Below, piece after piece: positions 14,311-22,515 of a stretch of 23,758 nt of DNA. Under the pieces are notes generated by a model. That model saw only the letters and a list, made by a program, of their open reading frames with translations, had not been told where the DNA came from and searched no databases. This DNA is from TMP-86 sp031394735 (GTDB taxonomy: Bacteria; Pseudomonadota; Gammaproteobacteria; Steroidobacterales; Steroidobacteraceae). Every line of letters begins with the position of its first letter. Positions within the stretch are counted from its first letter, which is position 1. A program made the translations under genes and the position numbers. The stretch lies in assembly GCA_031394735.1 (NCBI GenBank), contig JANMXI010000281.1, forward strand, positions 1-23,758. Reading direction: 5' to 3'.

Positions 14311-16208
14311 TGGACTCGCGCGCCCTGACAGATTTCGATTTGTTTCTGTTCGGACAAGGCAAGCACCATCGCATCTACGAAAAGCTCGGCGCACATCTGG
14401 ATTTGGAGTCAGGCGTGCCGGGGACGCGATTTGCCGTGTGGGCACCCAATGCCGTCGGCGTCAGCGTCGTGGGGCCTTTCAATGCGTGGGATGGCCGTGC
14501 ACACCGCTTGAATGGTGTCGGTGACTCCGGCATCTGGCAGGGTTTCATTCCCCACATCGGCGCAGGCACCGCGTACAAGTTTGAAATCCGTGCCGCCTCC
14601 GGCGCGTTGCTGATCAAATCAGATCCGTATGGTGCAGCCATGCAGTTGCGGCCCGAGAATTGCTCGCTGGTCGCGTCACTGGCGGGATTTGAATGGAATG
14701 ACGCTGCGTGGCTGGATGCGCGACGTGGCCGCGATGCGCGGCGCGAACCGATGTCCATTTACGAGGTACACCTGGGTTCGTGGCGGCGGCCGTGGGAGTC
14801 GCGCACGCCGCCGTTCATGAGTTGGCGCGAAGCGGTCGACCAACTCATTCCGTACGTGCAGGAGATGGGTTACACCCATTTGGAACTGATGGGCGTGGCG
14901 GAGCATCCCTTGGACGAGTCCTGGGGTTATCAGGTGGTGGGCTATTTCGCGGCCACTTCCCGCTACGGTTCGCCGCAGGACTTCATGTATTTCGTGGATT
15001 GCTGCCACCGCGCCGGCATCGGCGTGATTCTGGACTGGGTTCCGGGGCATTTTCCGCGCGACGATCATGGTCTGGCATCCTTCGACGGGACGGCGCTTTA
15101 CGAACATGCCGACTCGCGTCTGGGCGAACATCGTGACTGGGGGACCAAAATATTCAATTACGGTCGCCATGAAGTACGTAATTTTCTGGTGGCGAATGCC
15201 TTGTTCTGGCTGGACAAGTTTCACGTCGACGGCCTGCGGGTCGATGCGGTGGCCTCGATGCTGTATCTGGACTACAGCCGCAATCCGGGCGAATGGCTGC
15301 CCAACCGCCATGGTGGACGGGAGAATCTGGAAGCCATCGAATTTCTCAAACACTTCAATGGCGCGATCGCCACCGAATTCGCCGGTGCGCTGACCTTTGC
15401 GGAAGAATCCACCTCCTTCGACGGCGTGACCCGGGCCACCGAACACGGGGGTCTGGGATTCAGCTTCAAATGGAACATGGGCTGGATGAACGACACCCTG
15501 AAGTACATGGCGGCGGATCCCGTGCATCGTCGCTACGAACATCACCTGCTGACGTTTTCATTTGTGTACGCGTGGTCGGAAAACTTCGTGCTGCCCATCT
15601 CCCATGACGAAGTGGTGCACGGTAAAGCTTCGCTGTTGTCGAAAATGCCTGGCGACGAATGGCAGAAGCGCGCCAACTTCCGGCTGTTGCTGGCCTATAT
15701 GCTCGCGCATCCCGGCAAGAAGCTCACGTTCATGGGCTCGGAATTCGGGCAGTGGCGTGAATGGCGCGACCACGATCAGCTCGACTGGAATCTGCTCGCC
15801 AACGAGACACACCGCGGCCTGCAGGCGTATGTGCGCGAACTGAATCATGTGTATCGGCGTAGCCCGGCTTTGTTTTACGGCGATTGCGATCCGGGGGCGT
15901 TTCGATGGGTGGATTTGCACAACGCGGATGAAAGCGTTTGGGCGTTCGAACGCAGCGGCGCCGGTGCGCCGGGCGCAGCACCGATCCTGTGTGCATTCAA
16001 TGCCACTCCCGTGCCGCGACCCGACTATGTATTCAACGTGCCGAACGGCGGCCGTTACCACAAGATCCTGGACTCCGATGCGCTTGGTTTTGGAGGCTCG
16101 CGGTTCAACAGCCAGGATCATGTGGATGCGGTCGGTGGCGCAGGCTCCTCGAACTGGTCGGTTCGCGTCGACCTGCCGCCGCTGGGTGCGGTTTTTTACT
16201 CGTTGTAG
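14310..16208 (+). CDS. glgB: 1,4-alpha-glucan branching enzyme, short form
   Basis: A 632-residue GH13 enzyme that cuts an alpha-1,4 chain and rejoins it as an alpha-1,6 branch. An N-terminal CBM48 module (about 25-115, FAVWAPNAVGVSVVGPFNAWDGR) precedes the barrel. The catalytic residues are Asp312 in GLRVDAVASMLYLDY, Glu365 in FAEESTSFDGVTR and Asp433 in ISHDEVVHGK. Spacings of 53 and 121 residues equal those I recall for the E. coli enzyme (405/458/526). The nucleophile lies 93 residues earlier, so the extra N-terminal N1 module of E. coli GlgB is missing. N1-less branching enzymes are common in bacteria and tend to transfer different chain lengths. The start ATG overlaps the glgP stop by one base (TGATG), which indicates translational coupling. 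Confidence 0.97.
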   Translation: MDSRALTDFDLFLFGQGKHHRIYEKLGAHLDLESGVPGTRFAVWAPNAVGVSVVGPFNAWDGRAHRLNGVGDSGIWQGFIPHIGAGTAYKFEIRAASGALLIKSDPYGAAMQLRPENCSLVASLAGFEWNDAAWLDARRGRDARREPMSIYEVHLGSWRRPWESRTPPFMSWREAVDQLIPYVQEMGYTHLELMGVAEHPLDESWGYQVVGYFAATSRYGSPQDFMYFVDCCHRAGIGVILDWVPGHFPRDDHGLASFDGTALYEHADSRLGEHRDWGTKIFNYGRHEVRNFLVANALFWLDKFHVDGLRVDAVASMLYLDYSRNPGEWLPNRHGGRENLEAIEFLKHFNGAIATEFAGALTFAEESTSFDGVTRATEHGGLGFSFKWNMGWMNDTLKYMAADPVHRRYEHHLLTFSFVYAWSENFVLPISHDEVVHGKASLLSKMPGDEWQKRANFRLLLAYMLAHPGKKLTFMGSEFGQWREWRDHDQLDWNLLANETHRGLQAYVRELNHVYRRSPALFYGDCDPGAFRWVDLHNADESVWAFERSGAGAPGAAPILCAFNATPVPRPDYVFNVPNGGRYHKILDSDALGFGGSRFNSQDHVDAVGGAGSSNWSVRVDLPPLGAVFYSL

Positions 16209-16216
16209 CCACGTCG

Positions 16217-18217
16217 ATGACAACCATTTCACCGGGGACGCCCCATCCTTTGGGCGCAACCTGGACCGGACAAGGCGTGAATTTTGCAGTGTTCTCGTCC
16301 CATGCGGAGCGCGTCGAATTGTGCCTGCTGGACCCGAACAGCGGGGTGGAGCTGTCTGCTCATCCGATCACTGCGCGAACAGGCGATGTTTGGCACATTG
16401 CGCTCGCCGCAGAACTTGCCACCGCGGGCACCTGCTATGCCTACCGGGTCCATGGGCCCTGTGTAGCGGAGGAGGGCCATCGCTTCGATCCCGCTAAATT
16501 GCTCGTGGACCCTTACGCGCGCGAACTGGTCCTCACCCAGACGCCTTGTGCCCGGGTGCGTAGTGCGGCGTTTGATTGGGGCGCGGATCGGCCACCGTCC
16601 ATTCCGTGGCGCGATTCACTGCTCTATGAATTGCATGTGAAAGGATTTACACAGCGCCACCCCCAAGTGCCGGCGGACTTGCGCGGCACCTATCAAGGGC
16701 TCGCTTGCGATCCGGTGATCGAACACTTGCGTAGCATCGGCGTCACCGCGGTTGAACTGCTGCCCGTGCAGGCGTTCATCAGCGAAGACTTCTTGCGTGA
16801 GCGGGGCTTGAGCAACTATTGGGGCTACAACTCGCTGGCTTGGTTCGCGCCCGCCGCGCAATACGCCACGCACGACCCGGTCAACGAGTTCAAGGCGATG
16901 GTCAAGGGCCTTCATGCTGCCGGCATCGAGGTGATCCTGGACGTCGTTTTCAATCACTCGGCCGAAGGCAACGAGAGCGGTCCGACGTTGAGTCTGCGCG
17001 GATTCGACAACAGCGTGTACTACCGGTTGCTGCGCGACGACAAGCGCTTCTACGAGAATCTTACCGGCTGCGGCAACACGCTGAATTGCCAGCATCCGGT
17101 GGTTCGCACCTTGGTGATCGACTGCCTGAAGTATTGGGTGGACGAGATGCATGTCGATGGATTTCGCTTCGATCTTGCGCCGGTTCTCGGGCGTGAGGAC
17201 AACGGCTTCAACGAGCGCTCGGCGTTTTTCGACGCGATTCGTGCCGAGCCGGGCCTTGCCTATATCAAGTTGATTGCCGAACCTTGGGACGTGGGCCTGG
17301 GTGGCTATCAACTCGGACGGTTTCCGACCGGATGGTCGGAGTGGAATGACCGTTTCCGCGACAATGTGCGGGCCTTTTGGAATACCGACGCCGGCCGGTT
17401 GGGCGATCTCGCCGAGCGCATGGCCGGCTCCAGCGATATTTTCCGTCACCGTTCTCGCAAGCCGTCGGCCGGCATCAACTTCATCACGGCGCATGACGGT
17501 TTTACCTTGCACGATCTTGTCAGCTTCAACCACCGCCGGAACGCCGCCAACCAGGAGAATGACGCTGACGGTCATAGTCACAATTTGAGCTGGAATTGCG
17601 GGGCCGAAGGCCAAAGCGGCGACGCCGGCATTTTGTCACTGCGCCTGCGGCAGATGAAGAATTTTCTGGCGACGTTGCTGCTGTCGCAGGGCGTTCCCTT
17701 GTTGCAGGCGGGCGATGAGTTCGCACGCAGCCAGGGCGGCAACAACAATGCCTATTGTCAGGACAACGAGATTTCCTGGATTGATTGGACCTGCGCCAAG
17801 CGCCACGCGCCACTGCTCGACTTCGTCCGGTGCCTGGCCCGAATCCGGCGCGACTATCCGGTGTTCCGCCGCGAAACCTTTCTCAAGGGGGGCGCTCGTC
17901 GTGTAGGCTCGAAGGATGTGAGCTGGCTGAGCATCCGCGGTGGCGAGATGAGCGAGGCGGATTGGCAGCAGCCCGGGTCGCGAGTCATGGGGATCAAGTT
18001 TTTCGTGCCGCACGGCGCGATGAGCCGGGTGCTGCTGCTGGTCAACGCCGGCTTCGAGCCCGCCGAGTTTCCGCTGCCCACCTCCGCACAGAACGGCTGG
18101 CGCCTGTTGTTCGATACCGCCCAAAATCCAACCGGCGCGGAGAACTGCGAAACATCTGCTTGCTTCCATGATGTATATCGGCTCGTATCGCATTCGATGG
18201 TTTTGCTGGAGGATTGA
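16217..18217 (+). CDS. glgX: Glycogen debranching enzyme, isoamylase type
   Basis: A 666-residue GH13 enzyme that hydrolyses alpha-1,6 branches left on phosphorylase limit dextrins, releasing short malto-oligosaccharides. The N-terminal CBM48-like domain opens GTPHPLGATWTGQGVNFAVFSSHAERVEL. The catalytic residues are Asp319 in GFRFDLAPVLGRE, Glu355 in LIAEPWDVGLGGYQLGRFP and Asp427 in FITAHDGFTLHDLVSFNHR. Length and motif order match GlgX (about 650-720). The reading frame is open back to 15938 inside glgB, but ATG at 16217 gives the family N-terminus and lies eight bases after the glgB stop. There is no strong ribosome-binding site, so coupling is likely. malQ begins three bases after its stop. 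TreX-like enzymes are the nearest alternative, and GlgX fits the operon. Confidence 0.96.
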   Translation: MTTISPGTPHPLGATWTGQGVNFAVFSSHAERVELCLLDPNSGVELSAHPITARTGDVWHIALAAELATAGTCYAYRVHGPCVAEEGHRFDPAKLLVDPYARELVLTQTPCARVRSAAFDWGADRPPSIPWRDSLLYELHVKGFTQRHPQVPADLRGTYQGLACDPVIEHLRSIGVTAVELLPVQAFISEDFLRERGLSNYWGYNSLAWFAPAAQYATHDPVNEFKAMVKGLHAAGIEVILDVVFNHSAEGNESGPTLSLRGFDNSVYYRLLRDDKRFYENLTGCGNTLNCQHPVVRTLVIDCLKYWVDEMHVDGFRFDLAPVLGREDNGFNERSAFFDAIRAEPGLAYIKLIAEPWDVGLGGYQLGRFPTGWSEWNDRFRDNVRAFWNTDAGRLGDLAERMAGSSDIFRHRSRKPSAGINFITAHDGFTLHDLVSFNHRRNAANQENDADGHSHNLSWNCGAEGQSGDAGILSLRLRQMKNFLATLLLSQGVPLLQAGDEFARSQGGNNNAYCQDNEISWIDWTCAKRHAPLLDFVRCLARIRRDYPVFRRETFLKGGARRVGSKDVSWLSIRGGEMSEADWQQPGSRVMGIKFFVPHGAMSRVLLLVNAGFEPAEFPLPTSAQNGWRLLFDTAQNPTGAENCETSACFHDVYRLVSHSMVLLED

Positions 18218-18220
18218 GTC

Positions 18221-20401
18221 TTGAATGCGGCATTGATCGAACGGTTGGCTCGGTTGCGCGGCATCGGCGACGCGTACCACGACTATCGTGGCGATCTGCA
18301 TTATTTCAGCCTCCAGACCAAGGCCGACCTGCTCAAGGCCATGGGTTGCAGCATTGAGGACGATGCCGCCTTGATGTCGCAAATATCCGCCATCGACACG
18401 CGCCGGTCGCGCGGCCTGCTGCCCGACATCGCCGTATCCAGCGGCGAGCAGTTGCAGCTGGACGTCAATGTTACGGCGCGCGAATTCGGCAGCAGCCTGA
18501 TCTGGCGTCTGCAATTGGAGAGTGGCGAGGAATATGAGGGCGTCTTCTCCACGACTGCGTTGCGAGAGACCTGGCGCGGTGAGGTGGACGGCACCTGGAT
18601 GACGAGGCGCCGGTTGGAATTCAGCGTCGACGTCCCGGCCGGCCATCACGATCTGGAAGCGCGAATCTCCGGCGGTGCCGCCTTTCGATGCCGGGTCATC
18701 GTCGCGCCGCCGCGCTGTTTTGTGCCGGCGGACATCCGGCGCGGCGATCGCGTCTGGGGCATTGCCATCCAGCTCTACACTGTGCGCAGCGGACGCAATC
18801 TGGGGATGGGCGATTTCCAAGACCTCAACGCCACCATTCACTGGCTCGCTCCGCTGGGTGCCGATTTCATCGCCTTGAATCCACTGCATTCGCTCGCCCC
18901 AGGGGACCCGCAGCGTTGCAGTCCGTACAGCGCCTCGAATCGCAATTTTCTCAATGTTCTGTATATCGCGCCGGAGCTGATTCCGGAATTTCACGACTGC
19001 ACGACGGCGCAGGAACGATTTGCGGCCGATGATTTTCGAACCCGCGCGACGGAATTGCGCGCTTTCGATCTGGTGGATTATCGCGGCGTCGCCGATTTGA
19101 AGTTCGGGCTGTTGCGAATCCTGTATGCGCATTTTCGCGCGCAGCATCTGAACAAAGATACGCCGCGAGCGCGACAGTTTCGCGGATTCGTGGAGGCGGG
19201 CGGCGAACCCTTGCGGTTGCATGCGCTGTTCGATGCGCTCGACGCTCATTGCATCGCCACTTACGGGGGCAGCTCCGGATGGCAGCAATGGCCGCAACAG
19301 TATTCATCACCGGACACCGTCGCCGTGAAGCACTTTGCGCACGAGCACGCGGATGCCGTCGAGTTTCATCTGTACACACAGTGGCTGGCGCATGAGCAAT
19401 TGCTCGGTTCACAGGTACTCGCGCGCGCGCTGGGCATGCGCATTGGTTTGTATGGCGATTACGCGGTTGGCACGCATCCGTCGGGCTCTGAAGTCTGGAC
19501 CCAGCAACAGCTGTTCCGCCTCGACGCAGAGATCGGCGCGCCGCCGGATCCGCTGGCATTGAAGGGACAGGGTTGGGGCATTCCACCGCAGGATCCGCGC
19601 GGTCTGGAGACGGAGCGTCTCGCCTCCTTCGTCGTCTTGCTGAAGAACAACATGCGCTATTACGGCGCGCTTCGCTTCGATCATGTCATGGCGCTGTTTC
19701 GGCAATGGTGGGTGCCGGGCGGCCAATCACCGGCCGCCGGCGCCTACGTGCACTACCCGATGCAGGAATTGATGGCCGCTCTTTGTCTGGAGAGCAACCG
19801 GCGCCGCTGTCTGGTGGTGGGAGAAGATCTGGGTGTGGTGCCCGACGAAATCCGCGCGGCGATGCCTCAATACGGACTGCTGCATTACAAAGTGCTGCTA
19901 TTTGAAAAACTGGAAGGCCGCTTCCGTCGTCCCGACGAGTTTGAGCCCAGCGCGCTGGCGACGCCGAGCACGCATGACATGCCGACCTTGAGCAGCTATT
20001 GGGAAGGCCGCGACATCGAATTGCGTGAACGCTTGAATCTGTATCCGGATGCGCAGACACGCGAACTCGTCATGAACGAACGCGAGCAGGACCGGCACCT
20101 GTTGATGGCGGCGCTGGCCGCGGAAAATCTGCTGCCCGAGTATCCACGCGAAACCACCGACGCATTTTCCATGGCGCTTGCGAGCAGCATCCACACGTAT
20201 CTGGCCCGATCGTCCTCCGCGCTGGCGGCGCTTCAAATCGAGGATTTGCTCGGCATGGTTGAGCCGGTGAACGTTCCGGGAACCTATTGGGAGTATCCCA
20301 ACTGGCAGCGCAAGTTGACCGCAAGCATCGAGGAGATCGCTGCACGCGCCGATGTCAACGAGGTGCTCCGGCGCGTCGACGTGGAGCGCCGCAGGTCTTA
20401 A
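18221..20401 (+). CDS. malQ: 4-alpha-glucanotransferase (amylomaltase)
   Basis: A 726-residue GH77 enzyme that transfers malto-oligosaccharide chains, releasing glucose and making longer chains for GlgP. An N-terminal extension of about 180 residues, as in E. coli-type MalQ, precedes the barrel, which opens DRVWGIAIQLYTVRSGRNLGMGDF. YGDYAVGTHPSGSEVW marks the active-site loop. The catalytic triad is Asp487 in LRFDHVMALFRQWW, Glu535 in VVGEDLGVVPDEIR and Asp586 in PSTHDMPTL. The start is TTG at 18221. It has GGAGG eight bases upstream, the best ribosome-binding site in the operon, and gives MNAALIERLARLRGI. This is the last gene of glgP-glgB-glgX-malQ. Its TAA overlaps the convergent GNAT gene by four bases, and no terminator is visible after it. 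Confidence 0.96.
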   Translation: MNAALIERLARLRGIGDAYHDYRGDLHYFSLQTKADLLKAMGCSIEDDAALMSQISAIDTRRSRGLLPDIAVSSGEQLQLDVNVTAREFGSSLIWRLQLESGEEYEGVFSTTALRETWRGEVDGTWMTRRRLEFSVDVPAGHHDLEARISGGAAFRCRVIVAPPRCFVPADIRRGDRVWGIAIQLYTVRSGRNLGMGDFQDLNATIHWLAPLGADFIALNPLHSLAPGDPQRCSPYSASNRNFLNVLYIAPELIPEFHDCTTAQERFAADDFRTRATELRAFDLVDYRGVADLKFGLLRILYAHFRAQHLNKDTPRARQFRGFVEAGGEPLRLHALFDALDAHCIATYGGSSGWQQWPQQYSSPDTVAVKHFAHEHADAVEFHLYTQWLAHEQLLGSQVLARALGMRIGLYGDYAVGTHPSGSEVWTQQQLFRLDAEIGAPPDPLALKGQGWGIPPQDPRGLETERLASFVVLLKNNMRYYGALRFDHVMALFRQWWVPGGQSPAAGAYVHYPMQELMAALCLESNRRRCLVVGEDLGVVPDEIRAAMPQYGLLHYKVLLFEKLEGRFRRPDEFEPSALATPSTHDMPTLSSYWEGRDIELRERLNLYPDAQTRELVMNEREQDRHLLMAALAAENLLPEYPRETTDAFSMALASSIHTYLARSSSALAALQIEDLLGMVEPVNVPGTYWEYPNWQRKLTASIEEIAARADVNEVLRRVDVERRRS

Positions 20402-20913
20402 GGTTCCCGGCTGTCGATTCGGCGCTGCATGAACACGAGGTCCAGCCAGCGTCCAAATTTCCGGCCCACTTCCGTGAACAGCGCAACGCGCTCGAATCCA
20501 AGGCGTGCGTGCATTCGCAACGATGCGTCGTTGTGGGCGTCGATGCCCGCAATCATGGTGTGTTTGCCCAAGGCTGCAGCGCGGCTGAACAGAGGCCGGA
20601 CCAGCAGCGCCCCCAATCCTGCGCCGCGACGGTCGGCGCGAACGTGCACGCTGTGCTCCACGGTCGGCGCATAACAGGGAAAGGACCGAAAGTCGCCGAA
20701 CGAGGAGAAGCCGACTACACCACTGTCGTCGATGCCGACAAGTACCGGATAGGACAGGGCCAGGCGAGCGCGCCACCACTTCTCGCGGTCCGTAAGACTC
20801 ACCAGCGCTTCACTGTAGACTGCCGTGGTGTTGGCGATCACCTCGTTGTAGATCTCCAAAATCTGCGGCAGATCGGCACGCTCGACGTCGCGAATCTGCA
20901 GCGGCGCGCTCAC
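20398..20913 (-). CDS. GNAT-family N-acetyltransferase, phosphinothricin acetyltransferase-like
   Basis: A 171-residue cytoplasmic acetyl-CoA-dependent acetyltransferase. It opens IRDVERADLPQILEIYNEVIANTTAVYSE, characteristic of the Pat/YncA (MnaT) group. The acetyl-CoA loop is VRADRRGAGLGALLV, followed by IAGIDAHNDASLRMHARLGFERV near the C-terminus. Relatives acetylate phosphinothricin, methionine sulfoximine or similar amino-acid analogues; the real substrate is not predictable. GTG at 20913 is chosen. It lies two bases after the stop of the Wzi-like gene and gives a normal family length, though its GAGG is too close to act as a good ribosome-binding site. An ATG at 20946 inside the upstream gene is possible. 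It ends head-on into malQ, sharing TTAA. Confidence 0.88.
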   Translation of the reverse strand: MSAPLQIRDVERADLPQILEIYNEVIANTTAVYSEALVSLTDREKWWRARLALSYPVLVGIDDSGVVGFSSFGDFRSFPCYAPTVEHSVHVRADRRGAGLGALLVRPLFSRAAALGKHTMIAGIDAHNDASLRMHARLGFERVALFTEVGRKFGRWLDLVFMQRRIDSREP

Positions 20914-20915
20914 CC

Positions 20916-22415
20916 TCAGATCCGATGGCGCCACATCAAGTACCATCGGCCGGTATCGGTGGTTTTGCCCGCGGCCGGGTCCTTGACCCGATCCAGACCA
21001 AGTCCTGTTCGAAAATCGCCCCACTCGGCCGATGAGAATCGATATTCGAGGTCGACGCCGCTTAGATCACGCCGGGTTGGCGCCGCGACATTGTAAATAT
21101 CTGTATATGGACTCTTGTTGAGCCGACCATGTCGTGCGTGCAGTTGCCATTCGTTGCCCGAAAGCGGCACCCAACGTACGTTCAACGAAGAGACTTCTGC
21201 GTCGGCTTCCCACGACGAGCCGATGATGCGGTCTTTGTAGCGGTAGCCATCTTTGTTGAAAATGTAGTGGGTATAGGCGCAGTCGTAGATGGGTTCTTTG
21301 CGTGTAAACGAGCAGCTCGTGTTTGAGTATTCAAGATTCAGATGCAGCACGTTGCCGGAATCAAACGCCTTCCAAGTGTCGACACCGAATTGCCCCAGGT
21401 ATTTGAATGGCACGCCGCCTTGTTGGTCCTCGCCGATCATTTGCGCGGAGATGGCATAGGGCAGATGACCGATGGGTGAGGTCCAACGCAAATCGAATCC
21501 CGCCATATCGTTGCCGGGATCGGTGGCGGCGGTGATGCCGGCCGACGTTCCCGTATTGGTGTTGCCGAACAGCCAGTTTTTGAAAGTCTTCAAGTTGCAC
21601 TGCCGTCCGCGACCGCACACCTGGGAGGTGCGCGTCAGCCCCAGTTCCAGGTTGTGCAAGGGTTTGAAAGTAAAGCGTGCACCCACGAAGCGCGGGTCGC
21701 GGACATCATCGCGATCATGCTCGAGCGAGCCGAGGAAGCCGCTCAGTCGCCACGGTCCGACCCAGCGCAACCAACGTGATTGCGGCGCACGCGAGGACAG
21801 GCGATCCAATCCCACCGACGGAATGGGGCGCGCATTAGTCGACAGAACGAGGCTGTCGTGCTGGCTCGGTCCCCAGGAACGGGCCATTTCGCCGACGCTC
21901 CAGATCCAATTCCCGGTTTGCAGGGACGCGTAGCTGCCGTCGATCCGGAAGCGCTGCCGGTCAACCGGCACCGCCTCCTTGGGGCCACGGCTGTTGGCGC
22001 TGGCGGCGACGTGCACGGTGAATCGTCCGTAGTCACGCCCTGCGGTGATGCCGATGCTTGCATCCTCGCGTGGCAGAGGTTCGTTTTGGCGGAAGCGCGT
22101 CGGATGAACCGACACCGCTGCCGATACCGCATCGTCATCCGGCGTGTCGTACCGGTCGAGAACGCCCTTCAGGCGTGACAGGGCGGCTGATTCGCTCGCG
22201 CTCAATGCTGCATCGTCCACCGCCGCGATCGCATCGTGCACCTCATCAATCGGCATCGGCCAGGTCGAGACGGGGATATGCAGCGCGCCCGCACTGATCA
22301 GGTATTCGACATCGGCTCGCACGGCATCCTCGTCGGCGTCGAAAAAGCCTGATGCCTCGCAGCGGATGGCGAGCAATGCGGCAACGACGCCCGCACCAAC
22401 AACTACACTTCGCAA
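20916..22415 (-). CDS. Capsule assembly Wzi-family outer-membrane protein
   Basis: A 499-residue exported protein. A signal peptide occupies about residues 1-22 (RSVVVGAGVVAALLAI, cleaved near CEA-SGFF). The mature start, ADVEYLISAGALHIPVSTWPMP, followed by alternating barrel-like strands (YGRFTVHVAASANSRG, WIWSVGEMARSWGP, GARFTFKPLHNLELGLTRTSQ), matches Wzi-type 18-stranded beta-barrels. In E. coli, Wzi tethers group 1 capsule to the cell surface. Two cysteine pairs (VCGRGRQC and SCSF...YDC) could form disulfides. The frame is open to 22637, but TTG at 22415 is preferred: AGGAG lies six bases upstream and it places the signal peptide at the N-terminus. It sits 100 bases after the MFS gene and directly before the GNAT gene. 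No capsule synthesis genes are in the window, so a capsule role here is only a family-based suggestion. Confidence 0.82.
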   Translation of the reverse strand: MRSVVVGAGVVAALLAIRCEASGFFDADEDAVRADVEYLISAGALHIPVSTWPMPIDEVHDAIAAVDDAALSASESAALSRLKGVLDRYDTPDDDAVSAAVSVHPTRFRQNEPLPREDASIGITAGRDYGRFTVHVAASANSRGPKEAVPVDRQRFRIDGSYASLQTGNWIWSVGEMARSWGPSQHDSLVLSTNARPIPSVGLDRLSSRAPQSRWLRWVGPWRLSGFLGSLEHDRDDVRDPRFVGARFTFKPLHNLELGLTRTSQVCGRGRQCNLKTFKNWLFGNTNTGTSAGITAATDPGNDMAGFDLRWTSPIGHLPYAISAQMIGEDQQGGVPFKYLGQFGVDTWKAFDSGNVLHLNLEYSNTSCSFTRKEPIYDCAYTHYIFNKDGYRYKDRIIGSSWEADAEVSSLNVRWVPLSGNEWQLHARHGRLNKSPYTDIYNVAAPTRRDLSGVDLEYRFSSAEWGDFRTGLGLDRVKDPAAGKTTDTGRWYLMWRHRI

Positions 22416-22428
22416 ACCAAGCTCCTGT

Positions 22429-22444
22429 AAACCCTCGCGGGTTT
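22429..22444 (-). other. GNRA-type tetraloop hairpin just upstream of the Wzi-like gene
   Basis: On the minus strand AAACCC, GCGA and GGGTTT form a perfect six-pair stem closed by a GCGA tetraloop. It ends one base before the CAGGAG ribosome-binding site at 22427-22422. There is no T-tract on this strand, so it is not an intrinsic terminator for the MFS gene. It could protect the 5' end of a processed message or affect ribosome access. The role is unknown. Confidence 0.4.
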
Positions 22445-22515
22445 TCTCTTTGATATCGCAAAGGATGAGTGATCGGTTTGCACCTGTCCACCGTTTGTAG
22501 TGCCCAGCGGGCCGG

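Noticed and set aside
15938..16216. N-terminal extension of the glgX frame into glgB
   Set aside because: The extra residues are out-of-frame glgB; the CBM48-like start of GlgX follows the ATG at 16217.
17636..19297. 553-codon open frame on the minus strand across the glgX-malQ junction
   Set aside because: It is wholly antisense to two well-recognised enzymes, shows no domain, and has the composition expected of a high-GC shadow frame.
22429..22450. Plus-strand reading of the hairpin plus TTTTCTCTTT as an intrinsic terminator
   Set aside because: No plus-strand gene ends nearby, the stem is short, and the T-rich tract is interrupted.
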